64,000 nucleotides of DNA from CAG-390 sp964579135 (GTDB lineage: Bacteria; Bacillota; Clostridia; Oscillospirales; CAG-272): the NCBI GenBank assembly GCA_964579135.1, contig CAZOFD010000002.1:31728-95727 (forward strand), read 5' to 3'. The notes beneath the pieces were generated by a model that was given only the letters and a program-made list of their open reading frames with translations, was not told the DNA's origin and did not search any database. The position numbers and the translations under genes were made by a program. Of this stretch, positions 1 to 9,547 are shown piece by piece (within the stretch, counting starts at the first letter, position 1; the number at the start of each line of letters is the position of its first letter).

Positions 1-2060
1 GCGGCGTCGCGAAACCCGATTCCGTCGCGAAAAAAAACGCAACGAAAAGTGGCAAGACCTCTAAAGGGGAAAATCAGTACGACGATCAAGCCATCGTTAT
101 GCTCAAAGGTGCGGACAGGGTGCGCAAGCGCCCGAGCATCATATTCGGCTCCGATTCGCTTGAGGGGTGCAAGCAGGGCTTCTTCGAGATACTTGCGAAC
201 TCGATAGACGAGGCGAATGCGGGGCACGGTAAAGAGATACGCGTAACCGTTTTTGCCGACCATTCGATAGAGGTCGAGGATTTCGGACGCGGTGTGCCTC
301 TCGGATACAACGAAAAGGAAGGGCGTTACAATTGGGAGCTCGTTTTTTGCGAGCTTTTTGCCGGAGGTAAAATGGACAACAACGCCGCGGACGCCGCTTA
401 TAAATGTTCGCTCGGAACGAACGGCGTCGGAGCTTGCGCCACGCAGTACGCGTCGTCCTATATGAACGTTGATTCGTTCGACGGAAAAAAAGTCAGTTTT
501 ATAAGCTTTAAAAAGGGCGAGCCCGTCGGTGAGCTCGAAACTCGCGACCTTGCCCCGTCGGAGCGGAGAACGGGTACGATCATTCGTTGGCTGCCGGATC
601 TTGAGGTCTTTACGGATATAAACATACCGCCGGAGCATTTCGAGGATATAATGCACCGTCAGGCGGCGATAAACTTCGGCGTTAAGTTCGTGCTTATGCA
701 GGAGACGGCTGACGGCTCTTTTACCGAAAAAGAGTATTATTATCCCGGCGAAGACGGACTTTGCGCATACGTTCGCGAACTGACTGGGGACAGATCGATA
801 ACGGAGCCCGTTTTTTGGCATTCGACCGATCGCGGTCGTGACAGGGACGACAAAGAGGATTATCCGCTTGAGGCGGACTATTCGTTCTGCTTTACGCAGG
901 CGGCGGGACTTCAGGAATACTATCACAATTCAAGCTGGCTCGAGCACGGCGGCTCGCCCGACAAAGCGGTAAAGACCGCTTTCGTCTACGCCGTGGACAA
1001 GCACCTGAAAAAAATAGGCAAATACAATAAAACGGAAACGAAAATAACTTTCCCCGATATTGCGGACAGCCTTGTGATCGTTATAAGCAGCCATTCGACG
1101 ATCGCGTCGTATGAGAATCAGACAAAAAAAGCCATAACGAATTCTTTTATACAAGAATCTATGGCAAATTATCTGAAGAGGAGCCTCGATATTTATTTTA
1201 CCGAGCACCCTACGGAAGCGGATAAGATCGCCAATCAAATACTGATAAACAAGCGCAGTCGCGAAAATGCCGAAAAAACGCGAATCGACATAAAAAAGAA
1301 ACTCACGGGAACGATCGACGCGGCAAACAGAGTAGAAAAGTTCGTTAACTGTCGCAGCAGAGATCCCGAGGTGCGCGAACTTTATATAGTTGAGGGAGAT
1401 TCGGCGCTTACGTCTTGCAAATTGGCGCGGAACGGTGAGTTTCAGGCGATAATTCCCGTCAGAGGAAAAACGCTGAACTGTATGAAAAGCGATTATAAGC
1501 AGATATTCGAAAACGAGATAATCGTGGATCTGCTTCGCGTTATAGGTTGCGGCGTTGAGTTGCCCGGCAAAGTCAGGGTAAAAAACGATATGGCATCGTT
1601 CGACTACGAGGCTTTGCGGTGGGCGAAGATCATTATTTGTACCGATGCGGACGAAGACGGATTTCAGATACGTACCTTGCTCCTTACGATGTTTTACCGA
1701 TTGTTGCCTACGCTGATAGAAAAAGGAAAGATCTTTATAGCGGAGTCGCCGCTGTTCGAGATAACCTCGGGTGGCGAAACGTTTTTTGCATATAACGAAT
1801 CCGAAAAGATCGAGATACTCAAAAAGATAGGCGACAAAAAATATACTTTGCAACGCTCCAAGGGACTCGGCGAAAACGAGCCCGAGATGATGTCGCTGAC
1901 GACTATGTCTCCCGCAACGCGCCGATTGATAGCGATAAAGCCGAGCGACGCCGCCGCGACGGAAGAGATATTCGATACTTTGCTCGGCAACAATTTGTCG
2001 GGCAGAAAGACTTTTATCGCCGAGAACGCCGGGAAATATATGAAAGACGCCGATATATAA
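1..2060 (+). CDS. parE: DNA topoisomerase IV subunit B (ParE-type, clostridial variant), 5'-partial
   Basis: Type IIA topoisomerase ATPase/toprim subunit, which with a GyrA/ParC-type subunit relaxes and decatenates DNA. The frame is open without a stop to base 3 (frame beginning at base 3), so the true start lies at or before the window edge. Upstream of the Met at 99 it encodes a Lys/Ser-rich tail and then the conserved YDDQAI element. Visible: GHKL ATPase motifs (NSIDEA, DFGRGVP, SLGTNGVGA), the transducer segment SYENQTKKAI, toprim EGDSA, the acidic TDADEDG and the SKGLGE motif. DADEDGFQIR instead of DADVDGAHIR and RKRPSIIFGSD instead of RKRPGMYIG mark the divergent form I associate with Clostridia. 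No ParC/GyrA partner lies downstream; it may be upstream of the window. A hairpin terminator follows at 2269. Confidence 0.9.
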   Translation, partial: GVAKPDSVAKKNATKSGKTSKGENQYDDQAIVMLKGADRVRKRPSIIFGSDSLEGCKQGFFEILANSIDEANAGHGKEIRVTVFADHSIEVEDFGRGVPLGYNEKEGRYNWELVFCELFAGGKMDNNAADAAYKCSLGTNGVGACATQYASSYMNVDSFDGKKVSFISFKKGEPVGELETRDLAPSERRTGTIIRWLPDLEVFTDINIPPEHFEDIMHRQAAINFGVKFVLMQETADGSFTEKEYYYPGEDGLCAYVRELTGDRSITEPVFWHSTDRGRDRDDKEDYPLEADYSFCFTQAAGLQEYYHNSSWLEHGGSPDKAVKTAFVYAVDKHLKKIGKYNKTETKITFPDIADSLVIVISSHSTIASYENQTKKAITNSFIQESMANYLKRSLDIYFTEHPTEADKIANQILINKRSRENAEKTRIDIKKKLTGTIDAANRVEKFVNCRSRDPEVRELYIVEGDSALTSCKLARNGEFQAIIPVRGKTLNCMKSDYKQIFENEIIVDLLRVIGCGVELPGKVRVKNDMASFDYEALRWAKIIICTDADEDGFQIRTLLLTMFYRLLPTLIEKGKIFIAESPLFEITSGGETFFAYNESEKIEILKKIGDKKYTLQRSKGLGENEPEMMSLTTMSPATRRLIAIKPSDAAATEEIFDTLLGNNLSGRKTFIAENAGKYMKDADI

Positions 2061-2268
2061 CCGCGCGGCGACGTGTTGCTTGCGCGTGTGCTGTGTGCAC
2101 GCAGCGCGGCACGTACGCCTTGCTGCCGTATGTCGCTTAAGGCACAAAGCGGCGGCATACGGCGCACCGATTGTATACCGAGGTCGGCTAACGGCGCAAA
2201 GTGCGCGGTAAGAGACGAGAAAAAGAATATCGCGTATATTCGCCGCGAAAGCATTATCATTATAAAAT

Positions 2269-2305
2269 AAAAAGCGCAGCCTCTGCCGCGAGGTCGCGCT
2301 TTTTT
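2269..2305 (+). terminator. Rho-independent terminator after parE
   Basis: A perfect 9-bp outer stem (aaaaagcgc / gcgcttttt) encloses an inner cctc/gagg stem with a tgccgc loop and ends in a T-run. It lies about 210 bp after the parE stop. Confidence 0.75.
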
Positions 2306-2566
2306 ACGTGCTGTTGCACAGCCTTTTTAGCAAACGACAAAGACAAAGCGCCTTGCACCGTACGAGCAAAGTCCGCAAGGACGATAAGGCTGCTGCGTGA
2401 GCGTATGATCGCTTAGTCCTCGGCTCGGCAGGGGATCGGGCAGAACGCGCGGATGCAATCTGTGCTTTGCGTGCGCAGGTGCGTGTGGGAACGCCGATAC
2501 CGTTTGGATTCGATCGATATTGCTTCCTAAACGGCTATCCGAATTTGCGAAAGCATTGCGTCGGTT
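2306..2566. other. Intergenic stretch, nothing recognised
   Basis: With 2061-2268 this completes a 506-bp gap between parE and the ZIP gene, whose 3' end faces it. Apart from the terminator at 2269-2305 I see no SD-preceded frame, tRNA fold or clear promoter. Short open frames here are Arg/Cys-rich and lack SD sequences. Confidence 0.5.
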
Positions 2567-3313
2567 TTACCCCCAAACGACGTCGAGCGACATCATCAGG
2601 ATAAATCCCGCGGTGAACGCCGCCACGGCGACGTTGCCGCCCTCTTTCATTTCCGGGACAAGCTCGGCAACGACCGCGTAGAGCATAGCTCCCGCGGAAA
2701 AAGCTAACGTAAACGGCAACAAAGGCAAAAATATGCCCGCAGCCGAGAAGACCGCCGCAGCGCCCAAAGGCTCGACCGCGCCCGAAATCACGCCGCTTGC
2801 GAACGAGCGTCGGTGCGGCGCTCCCGCCGCTTTGCTCGTAAGGGAGATTATAGCCCCCTCGGGGACGTTTTGCACGCTTATACCGATAGCGAGGGCAAAT
2901 ACTTCCGCAAGACCTGCGTCCGCAGCACTCCCGAGCGCTGCTGCGAGCGCCGCGCCGACAGCCATTCCCTCGGGAAGATTGTGCAGGGTCACCGCCGCGG
3001 TCAAAGTCCTTGTCGGGTCGTCTTTTCGGTTTTTCGCTGCGGCGAATTTGTCGCCGAGCATAATAAAGGCAACGCCGCCCGCGACGCCCGTCGCCGCGGG
3101 CAAAAACGACAGCGTGCCGAGCCCCGAGGAGAGGTCGATGGACGGGATCAAAAGGCTCCATATGCTTGCCGCTACCATAATACCCGAGGCGAACCCCGAA
3201 AGTATCGACGACAGGCACGGCTTTATGCCGCGCGGCAGCAGAAACACGAGAGCGGCGCCCGCCGCGGTGCCCCAAAACGGGAGAAATATACAGCTTAGAA
3301 TATTAATCAACAT
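2567..3313 (-). CDS. ZIP family divalent metal transporter (ZupT/GufA-like)
   Basis: Integral membrane protein of 248 aa predicted to import Zn2+ or related divalent metals. Eight hydrophobic segments are apparent. The two ZIP hallmark helices are present: HNLPEG (about residue 110) and QNVPEG (about residue 145), followed by GAVEPLG, which is typical of TM5 to TM6. There is no long His-rich loop between TM3 and TM4, as in bacterial ZupT/GufA-type members. Length is as expected. The start Met is followed by a hydrophobic segment; the SD sequence is weak (ggtg just upstream). The gene stands alone on the minus strand. Metal specificity cannot be read from the sequence. Confidence 0.9.
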   Translation of the reverse strand: MLINILSCIFLPFWGTAAGAALVFLLPRGIKPCLSSILSGFASGIMVAASIWSLLIPSIDLSSGLGTLSFLPAATGVAGGVAFIMLGDKFAAAKNRKDDPTRTLTAAVTLHNLPEGMAVGAALAAALGSAADAGLAEVFALAIGISVQNVPEGAIISLTSKAAGAPHRRSFASGVISGAVEPLGAAAVFSAAGIFLPLLPFTLAFSAGAMLYAVVAELVPEMKEGGNVAVAAFTAGFILMMSLDVVWG

Positions 3314-3654
3314 TTTTCACCGTTCGAACGTAATATTTTTTAATATCAGTTTATGCGAAGGTCGAAAAACGGTGAAGTAAGGGGCGGCGGCGCGACAAGC
3401 TCGGCAAATATAGGGCGGCGACGGCGCGATTTCGGCAAATTCGGCAAAAAATCGCATATGCGCCTTGTGAACGGGTGCGTATCTCCGCGGCGATAGCGCA
3501 GTGGCGACGTTGCACCGCCGAGAGAGGAAAAGTTTTTGCGCGATTTATACGATTTTTTTGCCGTGATAAACAAAAAGCGCGTTTTCGGTATAAAATCTCG
3601 GTATTGCAGAACAATAATATGGCAATAAAGCAGAATAAAGGAGATTTGATATAT
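3314..3654. other. Divergent intergenic region between the ZIP gene and spoVT
   Basis: A 341-bp region, AT-rich at both ends with a GC-rich centre. The spoVT frame stays open upstream to 3475, but no start there has an SD sequence. The spoVT SD aaaggag is at 3637-3643. A stretch near 3590-3620 (gtata, then caataata about 19 bp later) is vaguely like a sigma-G/F promoter but too imperfect to call. Confidence 0.4.
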
Positions 3655-4200
3655 ATGAAAGCGACGGGAATTGTGAGACGGATAGACGATCTCGGCAGAG
3701 TGGTCATTCCAAAAGAGATAAGGCGGACAATGCGGATTCGCGAGGGCGACCCGCTTGAGATATATACCGCCGGCGACGGCGAAGTCATATTCAAAAAATA
3801 CTCTCCGATAGGCGAACTCGGCATGTTTGCCGCCCAGTATGCCGAAACGTTGCATAAGACCGGCGAATTGAACGTGATAATCTGCGACAGAGACAGCGTT
3901 GTAGCCTCGGCGGGACTGCCGAAAAAAGAATACGTCGACAGGCGTGTTTCCGAGGAGTTTGAGCATATATCGTCGGGCAGAAGCCCGTATCGCCGCGGCG
4001 ACGGCGAGAAGGTGTATGCGGTGGTCGGCGCCGACTCGGCATTTGTCAGTGCCGCGGTGCCCATAGTTGCAAACGGCGACGTGCTCGGGTGCGTTGCCTC
4101 GTTGACCGACGGCTCGGGCGTCGCCCGCGTCGACGGCGATACCGAAATCAAACTCTTGCAAACCGCCGCGGTATTTCTCGGGAAACAGCTTGAGGAATAA
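3655..4200 (+). CDS. spoVT: Stage V sporulation protein T, AbrB-family transcription factor
   Basis: Forespore-specific regulator in endospore formers; in Bacillus subtilis SpoVT tunes sigma-G-dependent genes. The 181-aa product begins with the AbrB swapped-hairpin DNA-binding domain (MKATGIVRRIDDLGRVVIPK, residues 1-20), then RRTMRIREGDPLEIY. It continues into a GAF-like C-terminal domain (about residues 55-178). Total length equals that of known SpoVT (about 178 aa). The start at 3655 is chosen because aaaggag lies 11 bp upstream and the protein then begins exactly at the conserved AbrB motif. The upstream ATG at 3619 has no SD. The gene is convergent with the SbcC-like ATPase gene and shares the hairpin at 4219-4264. 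Confidence 0.95.
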   Translation: MKATGIVRRIDDLGRVVIPKEIRRTMRIREGDPLEIYTAGDGEVIFKKYSPIGELGMFAAQYAETLHKTGELNVIICDRDSVVASAGLPKKEYVDRRVSEEFEHISSGRSPYRRGDGEKVYAVVGADSAFVSAAVPIVANGDVLGCVASLTDGSGVARVDGDTEIKLLQTAAVFLGKQLEE

Positions 4201-4218
4201 TGCGCGGTGAGACGACGA

Positions 4219-4264
4219 AAAGCGACTGCCCCCCGCCGCCAACGCGGCAGGGGGCAGTCGCTTT
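4219..4264. terminator. Shared hairpin terminator between convergent spoVT and the ATPase gene
   Basis: A 15-bp perfect stem (aaagcgactgccccc and complement), one mismatch, then a 5-bp gccgc/gcggc stem closing on a small loop. The arms end in ttt on the plus strand and in ttt on the minus strand, so it can serve both genes. Confidence 0.75.
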
Positions 4265-4315
4265 GAACGTGCGAGTGGTTGTCGGCGCTCCGAGAAAGAA
4301 TTTTGCACCGTAAAC

Positions 4316-6661
4316 TCAACGCATACGTATAAGATTAAACGGTTGCCCCTCGGCGGCAAGCAGGCGCGCTTCGCGCGTGTGGCAGGTGAAGAGCAATATC
4401 TGCTTTTTCGCGGCGGAATTCGGTGCGTCAAGCGTTGAAAGCGCGACGAGAGTCGCCGCCGCGCGCTTTTCGTCGAATTGAGCCAATATCTCGTCGGCAA
4501 AAACGGGCGCGCAGGGCAGCAGCGTTTCCGTCAGAGCGAGCCGCAGCGCCAGATAGGCAGCGTCGCGCGTTCCACCGCTCATAACGCCCACGCCGTGCGT
4601 ACCGCTCGGGGTGGGGAGCGATAGCGCGAGCTTTTCGCCGAGCCCCAAATCGGAATAAGTACCGCGCGTCAAAGCTGCGAGCAGTTGCCCCGCGCGGCTC
4701 CTCAGGCGAGGGGTTACCGAGCGGCAAAGCGATTCTCGCGCTTGCTCGACGGCGTTATAAGCCATCGTAAAGGCTTCGAGCTTTTCGTTTGCGTTTTTCA
4801 GTTCGTCGAGTACGGTCTCGAGTTCCGAGGCAAGTCGCGCGGGATTCTCGGAATTTGCCTCAATCGCCGCCAATCTTTTGTCGGCGTCGTTATATTTTTG
4901 GGTCGCCGCGTCGAGCTGCACTTTCAGTCCGTCGCGCTCATACGTCAGCTTGGCGGGAAGAACGTTTTCGAAAGTCTCTTCGGCACCGGGGGTAAGATGC
5001 GCACGCAGAGAGGCTTCGTCGTCGTCTTTAAGCTCATCTTTCTTTTCGTCAAGCCTCTGGGAATATCTGTCGATGTCGCGAAGCAGTTCTTCGTATCTGT
5101 CTACAAATCCCTCGCTTCTGTCGGCTTCGCTTGCGAGCGTGTCGGCAATTTCGTCCGCTTTGCATCTTATGCCGAACGTTGCGAGATAATATTGCGCTTC
5201 GGTGCGGACGGACGCCGCTTCGGCGCGTAAAGCAGCCAAAGACGATTCGCATTCGCCGATGCAGGCGTTTTGAGAGCTTTGCAAGCGGCGCTCCGCGTCG
5301 CATTTTGCCGCAAAATCTATAAAACGTGCGCGCACGTCTTTACGCGACGTGCCGCGCGAGAGCGAAAAACCGACTGAAGAGATATAGCTTTGCGCGTCCT
5401 CGGAGGCGCGGCGTGCCGCCGGCAAAAGAACGATGCCGACGATTACGGCGATAAAACCGCATACGGTCATTGCGGACAGCGCTTTAAAATCCGCTTGCGG
5501 CAATATTTTCGTAAAAAACGCGAAGAGCGACGCAAGTGCGGCTGCCGCGCCGACAAGGAGCAAAGACAGCCCCGCGGCTCGCAATCTTGCGCTGCGCGAC
5601 CTTTTTCGCGAGTATTCGTCGCAAACGGCTTGTGCGCCGCCGAGCGACTCGATGCGCTCGGCATAGGCGGCAAGTTCTACGTCGCCCGAGTTTTTCGCGC
5701 GGATCTCGTTATATTCCGCACGTTTTTCGGACGTGCGTTTTTCCGCTTCGACAAGTCTGCGGCACAAAGTGTTCAGGCGCACAACGCAGTCTCGCGTAGG
5801 TTCGGCGCCGCCTCTGTCGTATTCCGCAATCAAAGCCGCCTTTTCTTCCTGCAGTTTGGATATCCTTGTTTCGCAGTCGTGCAGGATCTTAAAGTTTCTG
5901 AGCTTTTTTATGGTTTCATAGTCGCGGCATCTGTCGTTGGCGCGATTAAGCTCTTTGCGTAGGTTAGCCGTAACGTCGGCGTATTTTTTGACCGTTGCTT
6001 CAAGCCGTATGCGTTCTTCGGAGTTTGCCTCGGCTTTTTCAAGGCGTGCGTTTAGGTTGTCGCGCTCGGCTTCAAGCTCGGGTATCTTTCCGCCCGAGCC
6101 CTTGCGCAGCTTCAGCTCTTTTATCGCCGAATTGAGCTTTTTCAGCGTGGTTGCCGCGTTGGCGGAAACGGATGCCGACGAAGAGAGGTCGTTTATCGCT
6201 CCGCCGACGCCGTCTTCGTTCAAGGCGGAAAGTTGAGTTTGTTTTATAAAGCAGGTGCTTTCAAATACGTTTTCGGGCGCCCCGATAAAGCGCTCCCAAG
6301 GTTTTTCGCCGCGAAAAACCTCGGCGCCAGTTGCAAGGTCGGTAACGGTGCAACGCTCGTGGTAATCGTCGTGCTCGTCCGCTTTGCCGCGGCGCTGTAT
6401 CCTGTATTCGCCGTCGTCTGTCGATATTTCGGCATATCCGTCGGCAACGCCGTTGTCCCAACTCAGCGCGCGGGCTCGTGCGGCGACGGCGCTGTCTCCG
6501 CGTTTCGGCGGCATACCGTAAAAAACGAATTTGATAAACGCCATTACAGTGCTTTTGCCGCTTTCGTTCGAGCCCTCGAAAACGTTCAGCCCCTCCGAAA
6601 GATCTGCGGCAAAATCACGTAGCCCGCCGAATTCTTTTATATATATTTTTTTTATTATCAT
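4316..6661 (-). CDS. AAA/SMC-like ATPase of the SbcC/Rad50-YhaN type
   Basis: 781-aa ATPase predicted to act with the adjacent nuclease in DNA end processing or repair. Walker A is GSNESGKST at about residues 31-39. Long coiled-coil arms run from about 180 to 340 and 500 to 660. The ABC signature MSGGTRDAAYLALR and Walker B (PVFADEILAQFDEKR) are near the C-terminus. Two hydrophobic helices near residues 365-415 interrupt the coiled coil where SbcC would have its hinge. That feature and the short length (SbcC is about 1050 aa) match Bacillus YhaN rather than SbcC. The gene lies 16 bp downstream of the metallophosphoesterase gene on the same strand, the usual yhaO-yhaN order. Confidence 0.85.
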   Translation of the reverse strand: MIIKKIYIKEFGGLRDFAADLSEGLNVFEGSNESGKSTVMAFIKFVFYGMPPKRGDSAVAARARALSWDNGVADGYAEISTDDGEYRIQRRGKADEHDDYHERCTVTDLATGAEVFRGEKPWERFIGAPENVFESTCFIKQTQLSALNEDGVGGAINDLSSSASVSANAATTLKKLNSAIKELKLRKGSGGKIPELEAERDNLNARLEKAEANSEERIRLEATVKKYADVTANLRKELNRANDRCRDYETIKKLRNFKILHDCETRISKLQEEKAALIAEYDRGGAEPTRDCVVRLNTLCRRLVEAEKRTSEKRAEYNEIRAKNSGDVELAAYAERIESLGGAQAVCDEYSRKRSRSARLRAAGLSLLLVGAAAALASLFAFFTKILPQADFKALSAMTVCGFIAVIVGIVLLPAARRASEDAQSYISSVGFSLSRGTSRKDVRARFIDFAAKCDAERRLQSSQNACIGECESSLAALRAEAASVRTEAQYYLATFGIRCKADEIADTLASEADRSEGFVDRYEELLRDIDRYSQRLDEKKDELKDDDEASLRAHLTPGAEETFENVLPAKLTYERDGLKVQLDAATQKYNDADKRLAAIEANSENPARLASELETVLDELKNANEKLEAFTMAYNAVEQARESLCRSVTPRLRSRAGQLLAALTRGTYSDLGLGEKLALSLPTPSGTHGVGVMSGGTRDAAYLALRLALTETLLPCAPVFADEILAQFDEKRAAATLVALSTLDAPNSAAKKQILLFTCHTREARLLAAEGQPFNLIRMR

Positions 6662-6677
6662 TTTCAGCCCCCAAACG

Positions 6678-7823
6678 TTAAAGCGGTGTGTTGCCGTCGA
6701 GCGCGGTAAGCCCCGCTCGAAGCGCGGCGGCTGCGCGTACTCTTTCGTTTTCGTCGTGTGACGACAGCGCGGGAAGCAGCGTGCGATAAAATTCTCCGCG
6801 TATGGAAGGGTCGTTTTTCAGATAGTCCGCTTCGAAAAAAGGCATCGTGCGGTCCGTTACCGTGAGAGAGTAGGGGACTGCGTTGGGCGACACGTCGTCA
6901 AGCAATCGCTCGACCTCGCGGCATATCGCGTCGGGCGAGGGAACGTAGCTTTCGGGCAGGGATCCTTTTATAAAAACTCTCAGCGACGTATCGCTCTCAT
7001 AGCACTTCGTTTGGCAAAGGGACGCGATTTTTGCGGCGACGGACGAGTCTCCGTCCTCGCCCGTTACGTCAATATCTTCGCTTTGATATTTGTGGTGCGA
7101 GGTCTTGACGCGACGTATATTTGCCCCACTCTCGGATATCTCGACTACGTTGACTCCGCCGTCGCCCTCTTCGTCAAAGCTGCGCCCTTCGGGGAAGCCG
7201 CTGTATGAAACGAGCGTTTTTCCGCAAGTTACGGGCGGCGGCAACTTGTGTACGTGACCGAGTGCCGCGTATACCGCGCCGCTTGCCTCAAACAGCGCGG
7301 CGGGGGTGGGGGCGTATTTTGATATCGGCGAGGAAAGGTCGGCGTGGGCGCAGACGAGATTTATCCTGCTTTGGTCGACGCGTATATCGCCGAGGGGCGA
7401 TGAGGCGAGCGTGTCGGACAAAAAGCTCCACCCCCATACCGTGATAGGCATCCCCGTCTCGTCGTCAAGGTCGAACGAAGACAGGCGGTCGTCCGGAAAA
7501 ATATGCACGTTTTCGCTCCAATCGGTGCTTGTCCAAACGCTGCCGGGTCCGTACGGGTCGTGGTTGCCGGCGGCTATGACCACCGGCTTGCCGTAGCGCT
7601 CGAAAGCGTCGCGCACGACGGCAAGCGTTGCGGGCGTGACGTATCCGCAGTCGAAAAGGTCTCCCGCGACAAGTATCGCGTCGCACCCCTCGTTTGTCGC
7701 CGTCTCCGTTATCTCGCAAAATACGGAGCGCAGATTTGCGCGCAGTTTTTCGCTTTGAGACGCGCCGACACCGCCGAAAGGCGAATCCAAATGCATATCC
7801 GCGAAATGTAATATCTTCAGCAT
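6678..7823 (-). CDS. Metallophosphoesterase, SbcD/Mre11-like (YhaO type)
   Basis: Predicted Mn2+-dependent DNA nuclease subunit (381 aa) paired with the ATPase just downstream. The five phosphoesterase motifs are intact in order: FADMHLD (DxH, residues 7-13), AGDLFD, AGNHDPYG, the His in VCAHADL, and GHVHK (GxH). A C-terminal region of about 130 residues would hold the capping and ATPase-binding part. The 16-bp spacing to the ATPase gene indicates co-transcription. The SD is weak (aaagag about 7 bp before the ATG). Substrate preference is not visible from the sequence. Confidence 0.87.
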   Translation of the reverse strand: MLKILHFADMHLDSPFGGVGASQSEKLRANLRSVFCEITETATNEGCDAILVAGDLFDCGYVTPATLAVVRDAFERYGKPVVIAAGNHDPYGPGSVWTSTDWSENVHIFPDDRLSSFDLDDETGMPITVWGWSFLSDTLASSPLGDIRVDQSRINLVCAHADLSSPISKYAPTPAALFEASGAVYAALGHVHKLPPPVTCGKTLVSYSGFPEGRSFDEEGDGGVNVVEISESGANIRRVKTSHHKYQSEDIDVTGEDGDSSVAAKIASLCQTKCYESDTSLRVFIKGSLPESYVPSPDAICREVERLLDDVSPNAVPYSLTVTDRTMPFFEADYLKNDPSIRGEFYRTLLPALSSHDENERVRAAAALRAGLTALDGNTPL

Positions 7824-7856
7824 TTTACTACTCTTTGATCGTGTGTCTAAGTGCGG

Positions 7857-9389
7857 TTATACCGTTTCTTTTCCGCCGACGGAACGGATAAAGCGCAGGA
7901 ACGCTTCCGTGCCTTCGGGTGTTGCTTTGTAAACTCCGGCGTCCTCGAGAACGCGGGTAAAGGTTTTGCCGACCTCAAGGCGTATGATCTCGTCCGCATT
8001 TTCTTTCGTAAATTCGTATTTGTCGCGGAACGCGGAGAGCCAAGACTCGTGCTTTGCGCAGGCTTCGTCTGCGGCTATCCTGCTTTCGTCGGCTCCCCCG
8101 AGGATGAGCTCGCAAAGCCTTGCTATCTCGCCCTCGAGGCGTGCGGGAAGCACCGCAAGCCCCATAACCTCTATCAGCCCGATATTTTCTTTTTTGATAT
8201 TGTGCTTGTCGGCGTGGGGGTGATAAACTCCGAGCGGGTGCTCGTCCGATGTGATATTGTTGCGCATAACGAGGTCGAGCTCGAAGTCGGAGCCGCGTCT
8301 GCGAGCTATCGGGGTTATCGTGTTGTGCGGTACGCCGTCCGTCTGTGCGAGGACGTAGGCGTCTTCGTCGGAGTAGGCGCGCCAAGCGGCAAGCAACTTG
8401 TCAGCCAGCTCGACGAGCGAGGCTTTGTTCGCGCAGCGCAGTCTCAGTACCGACATCGGCCACGAGACGATACCTGCGGCAACGTCGGGAAACGCGTCGA
8501 ATACGATTTGCCGCGAGATAGGTGCGCGCTCCATCGGGAATTCGTAGCATCCGCCCTGCATATGGTCGTGCGATAGTATGGAGCCGCCGACGATGGGGAG
8601 GTCGGCATTCGAGCCGATAAAGTAGTGCGGGAGCATATCGACAAAGTCGAGCATTCTCACAAAGGTGCCGCGACGAATGCTCATAGGCGTGTGCTCGCGC
8701 GAGAGAACGATGCAGTGCTCGTTGTAATAAACGTAAGGAGAATATTGCATAAGCCAAGGCTCGCCGCCGAGCGTCATAGGAATCTGGCGCAGATTTTGGC
8801 GTGCGGGAGCCCCCGAGGCATTGCCGGCAAAACCGACGTTTTCCGGGCATAAAAGGCATTTCGGGTAGCCTGTTTTCGGAGCGTTTTTCGCAGCGGCGAT
8901 GTCTCGCGGATCTTTCTCGGGTTTTGAGAGGTTTATCGAGATATCGATGTCCCCGTACGGGGAGGGAACGCTCCAACGGCGGTCGCGCGCGATACGGTCG
9001 GCGCGTATGTAATTGGAGTCGACGGCGTTGCGATAAAAATAATCCGTTGCTTTTTTGGGCGACTCGGCGCAAAGAGCGAAGAAGTTGCGGTTTATTTCGG
9101 ACGGACGCGCCGTCAGGTGACCCATAAGCCGCGTGTCGAATCTGTCGCGCGACGCCGTGCCTGCGGATATTATGCCGCGCTCTTCGGCTGCGTCGCAAAG
9201 CTTGGCGAGAATAACGTGCAGTGCCTCTTCGCTTTCGTTCGGCGTATCCGATACGTCCGTTATTGCGAACTCCTCTGCCAAAAGATTCGCGCACCAAACG
9301 CGATCCGAATTCGCTATAAGTTCTTTTCGCTCGGCATAATCGAGCAGAGCGGATATCTCCGCAAGTACGGTTTCGTTCGTAATTTTCAT
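7857..9389 (-). CDS. galT: UDP-glucose--hexose-1-phosphate uridylyltransferase, class II GalT
   Basis: Leloir-pathway enzyme exchanging UMP between UDP-glucose and galactose-1-phosphate in the cytoplasm. The 510-aa product has the Firmicutes class II architecture: an N-terminal helical region, CLLCPENVGFAGN, the substrate loop around PYVYYNEHCIVLS, and the catalytic stretch SHDHMQGG carrying the uridylylated His. The frame is open upstream to 9491, but the ATG at 9389 is preceded by ggagaa at 8-bp spacing and the protein then starts like known GalT II. The promoter at 9427-9455 also lies downstream of the longer start's codons. The gene is not next to galK, which lies at 24018. Confidence 0.92.
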   Translation of the reverse strand: MKITNETVLAEISALLDYAERKELIANSDRVWCANLLAEEFAITDVSDTPNESEEALHVILAKLCDAAEERGIISAGTASRDRFDTRLMGHLTARPSEINRNFFALCAESPKKATDYFYRNAVDSNYIRADRIARDRRWSVPSPYGDIDISINLSKPEKDPRDIAAAKNAPKTGYPKCLLCPENVGFAGNASGAPARQNLRQIPMTLGGEPWLMQYSPYVYYNEHCIVLSREHTPMSIRRGTFVRMLDFVDMLPHYFIGSNADLPIVGGSILSHDHMQGGCYEFPMERAPISRQIVFDAFPDVAAGIVSWPMSVLRLRCANKASLVELADKLLAAWRAYSDEDAYVLAQTDGVPHNTITPIARRRGSDFELDLVMRNNITSDEHPLGVYHPHADKHNIKKENIGLIEVMGLAVLPARLEGEIARLCELILGGADESRIAADEACAKHESWLSAFRDKYEFTKENADEIIRLEVGKTFTRVLEDAGVYKATPEGTEAFLRFIRSVGGKETV

Positions 9390-9426
9390 GTCAGTTCTCC
9401 GAGATTCGATATATTTATACATATAC

Positions 9427-9455
9427 ATTATATCACCCGTTTGCGATTTTGTAAA
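9427..9455 (-). promoter_or_regulatory. Sigma-A promoter of galT
   Basis: On the minus strand: TTTACA, 17-bp spacer, TATAAT, leaving a leader of about 30 nt to the galT ATG at 9389. Confidence 0.7.
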
Positions 9456-9547
9456 TAAATATCGTCTCGGCATCGTACTTTTTTTGCGCAAAAAAGCGTA
9501 CGTTCATCGAAATACGGTTTTCTTTTTTGGGGAAGATAAGTTTCGCC

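Noticed and set aside
1..2060. Starting parE at the ATG at 99
   Set aside because: The frame is open to the window edge and the conserved YDDQAI element lies before 99, so the real start is upstream.
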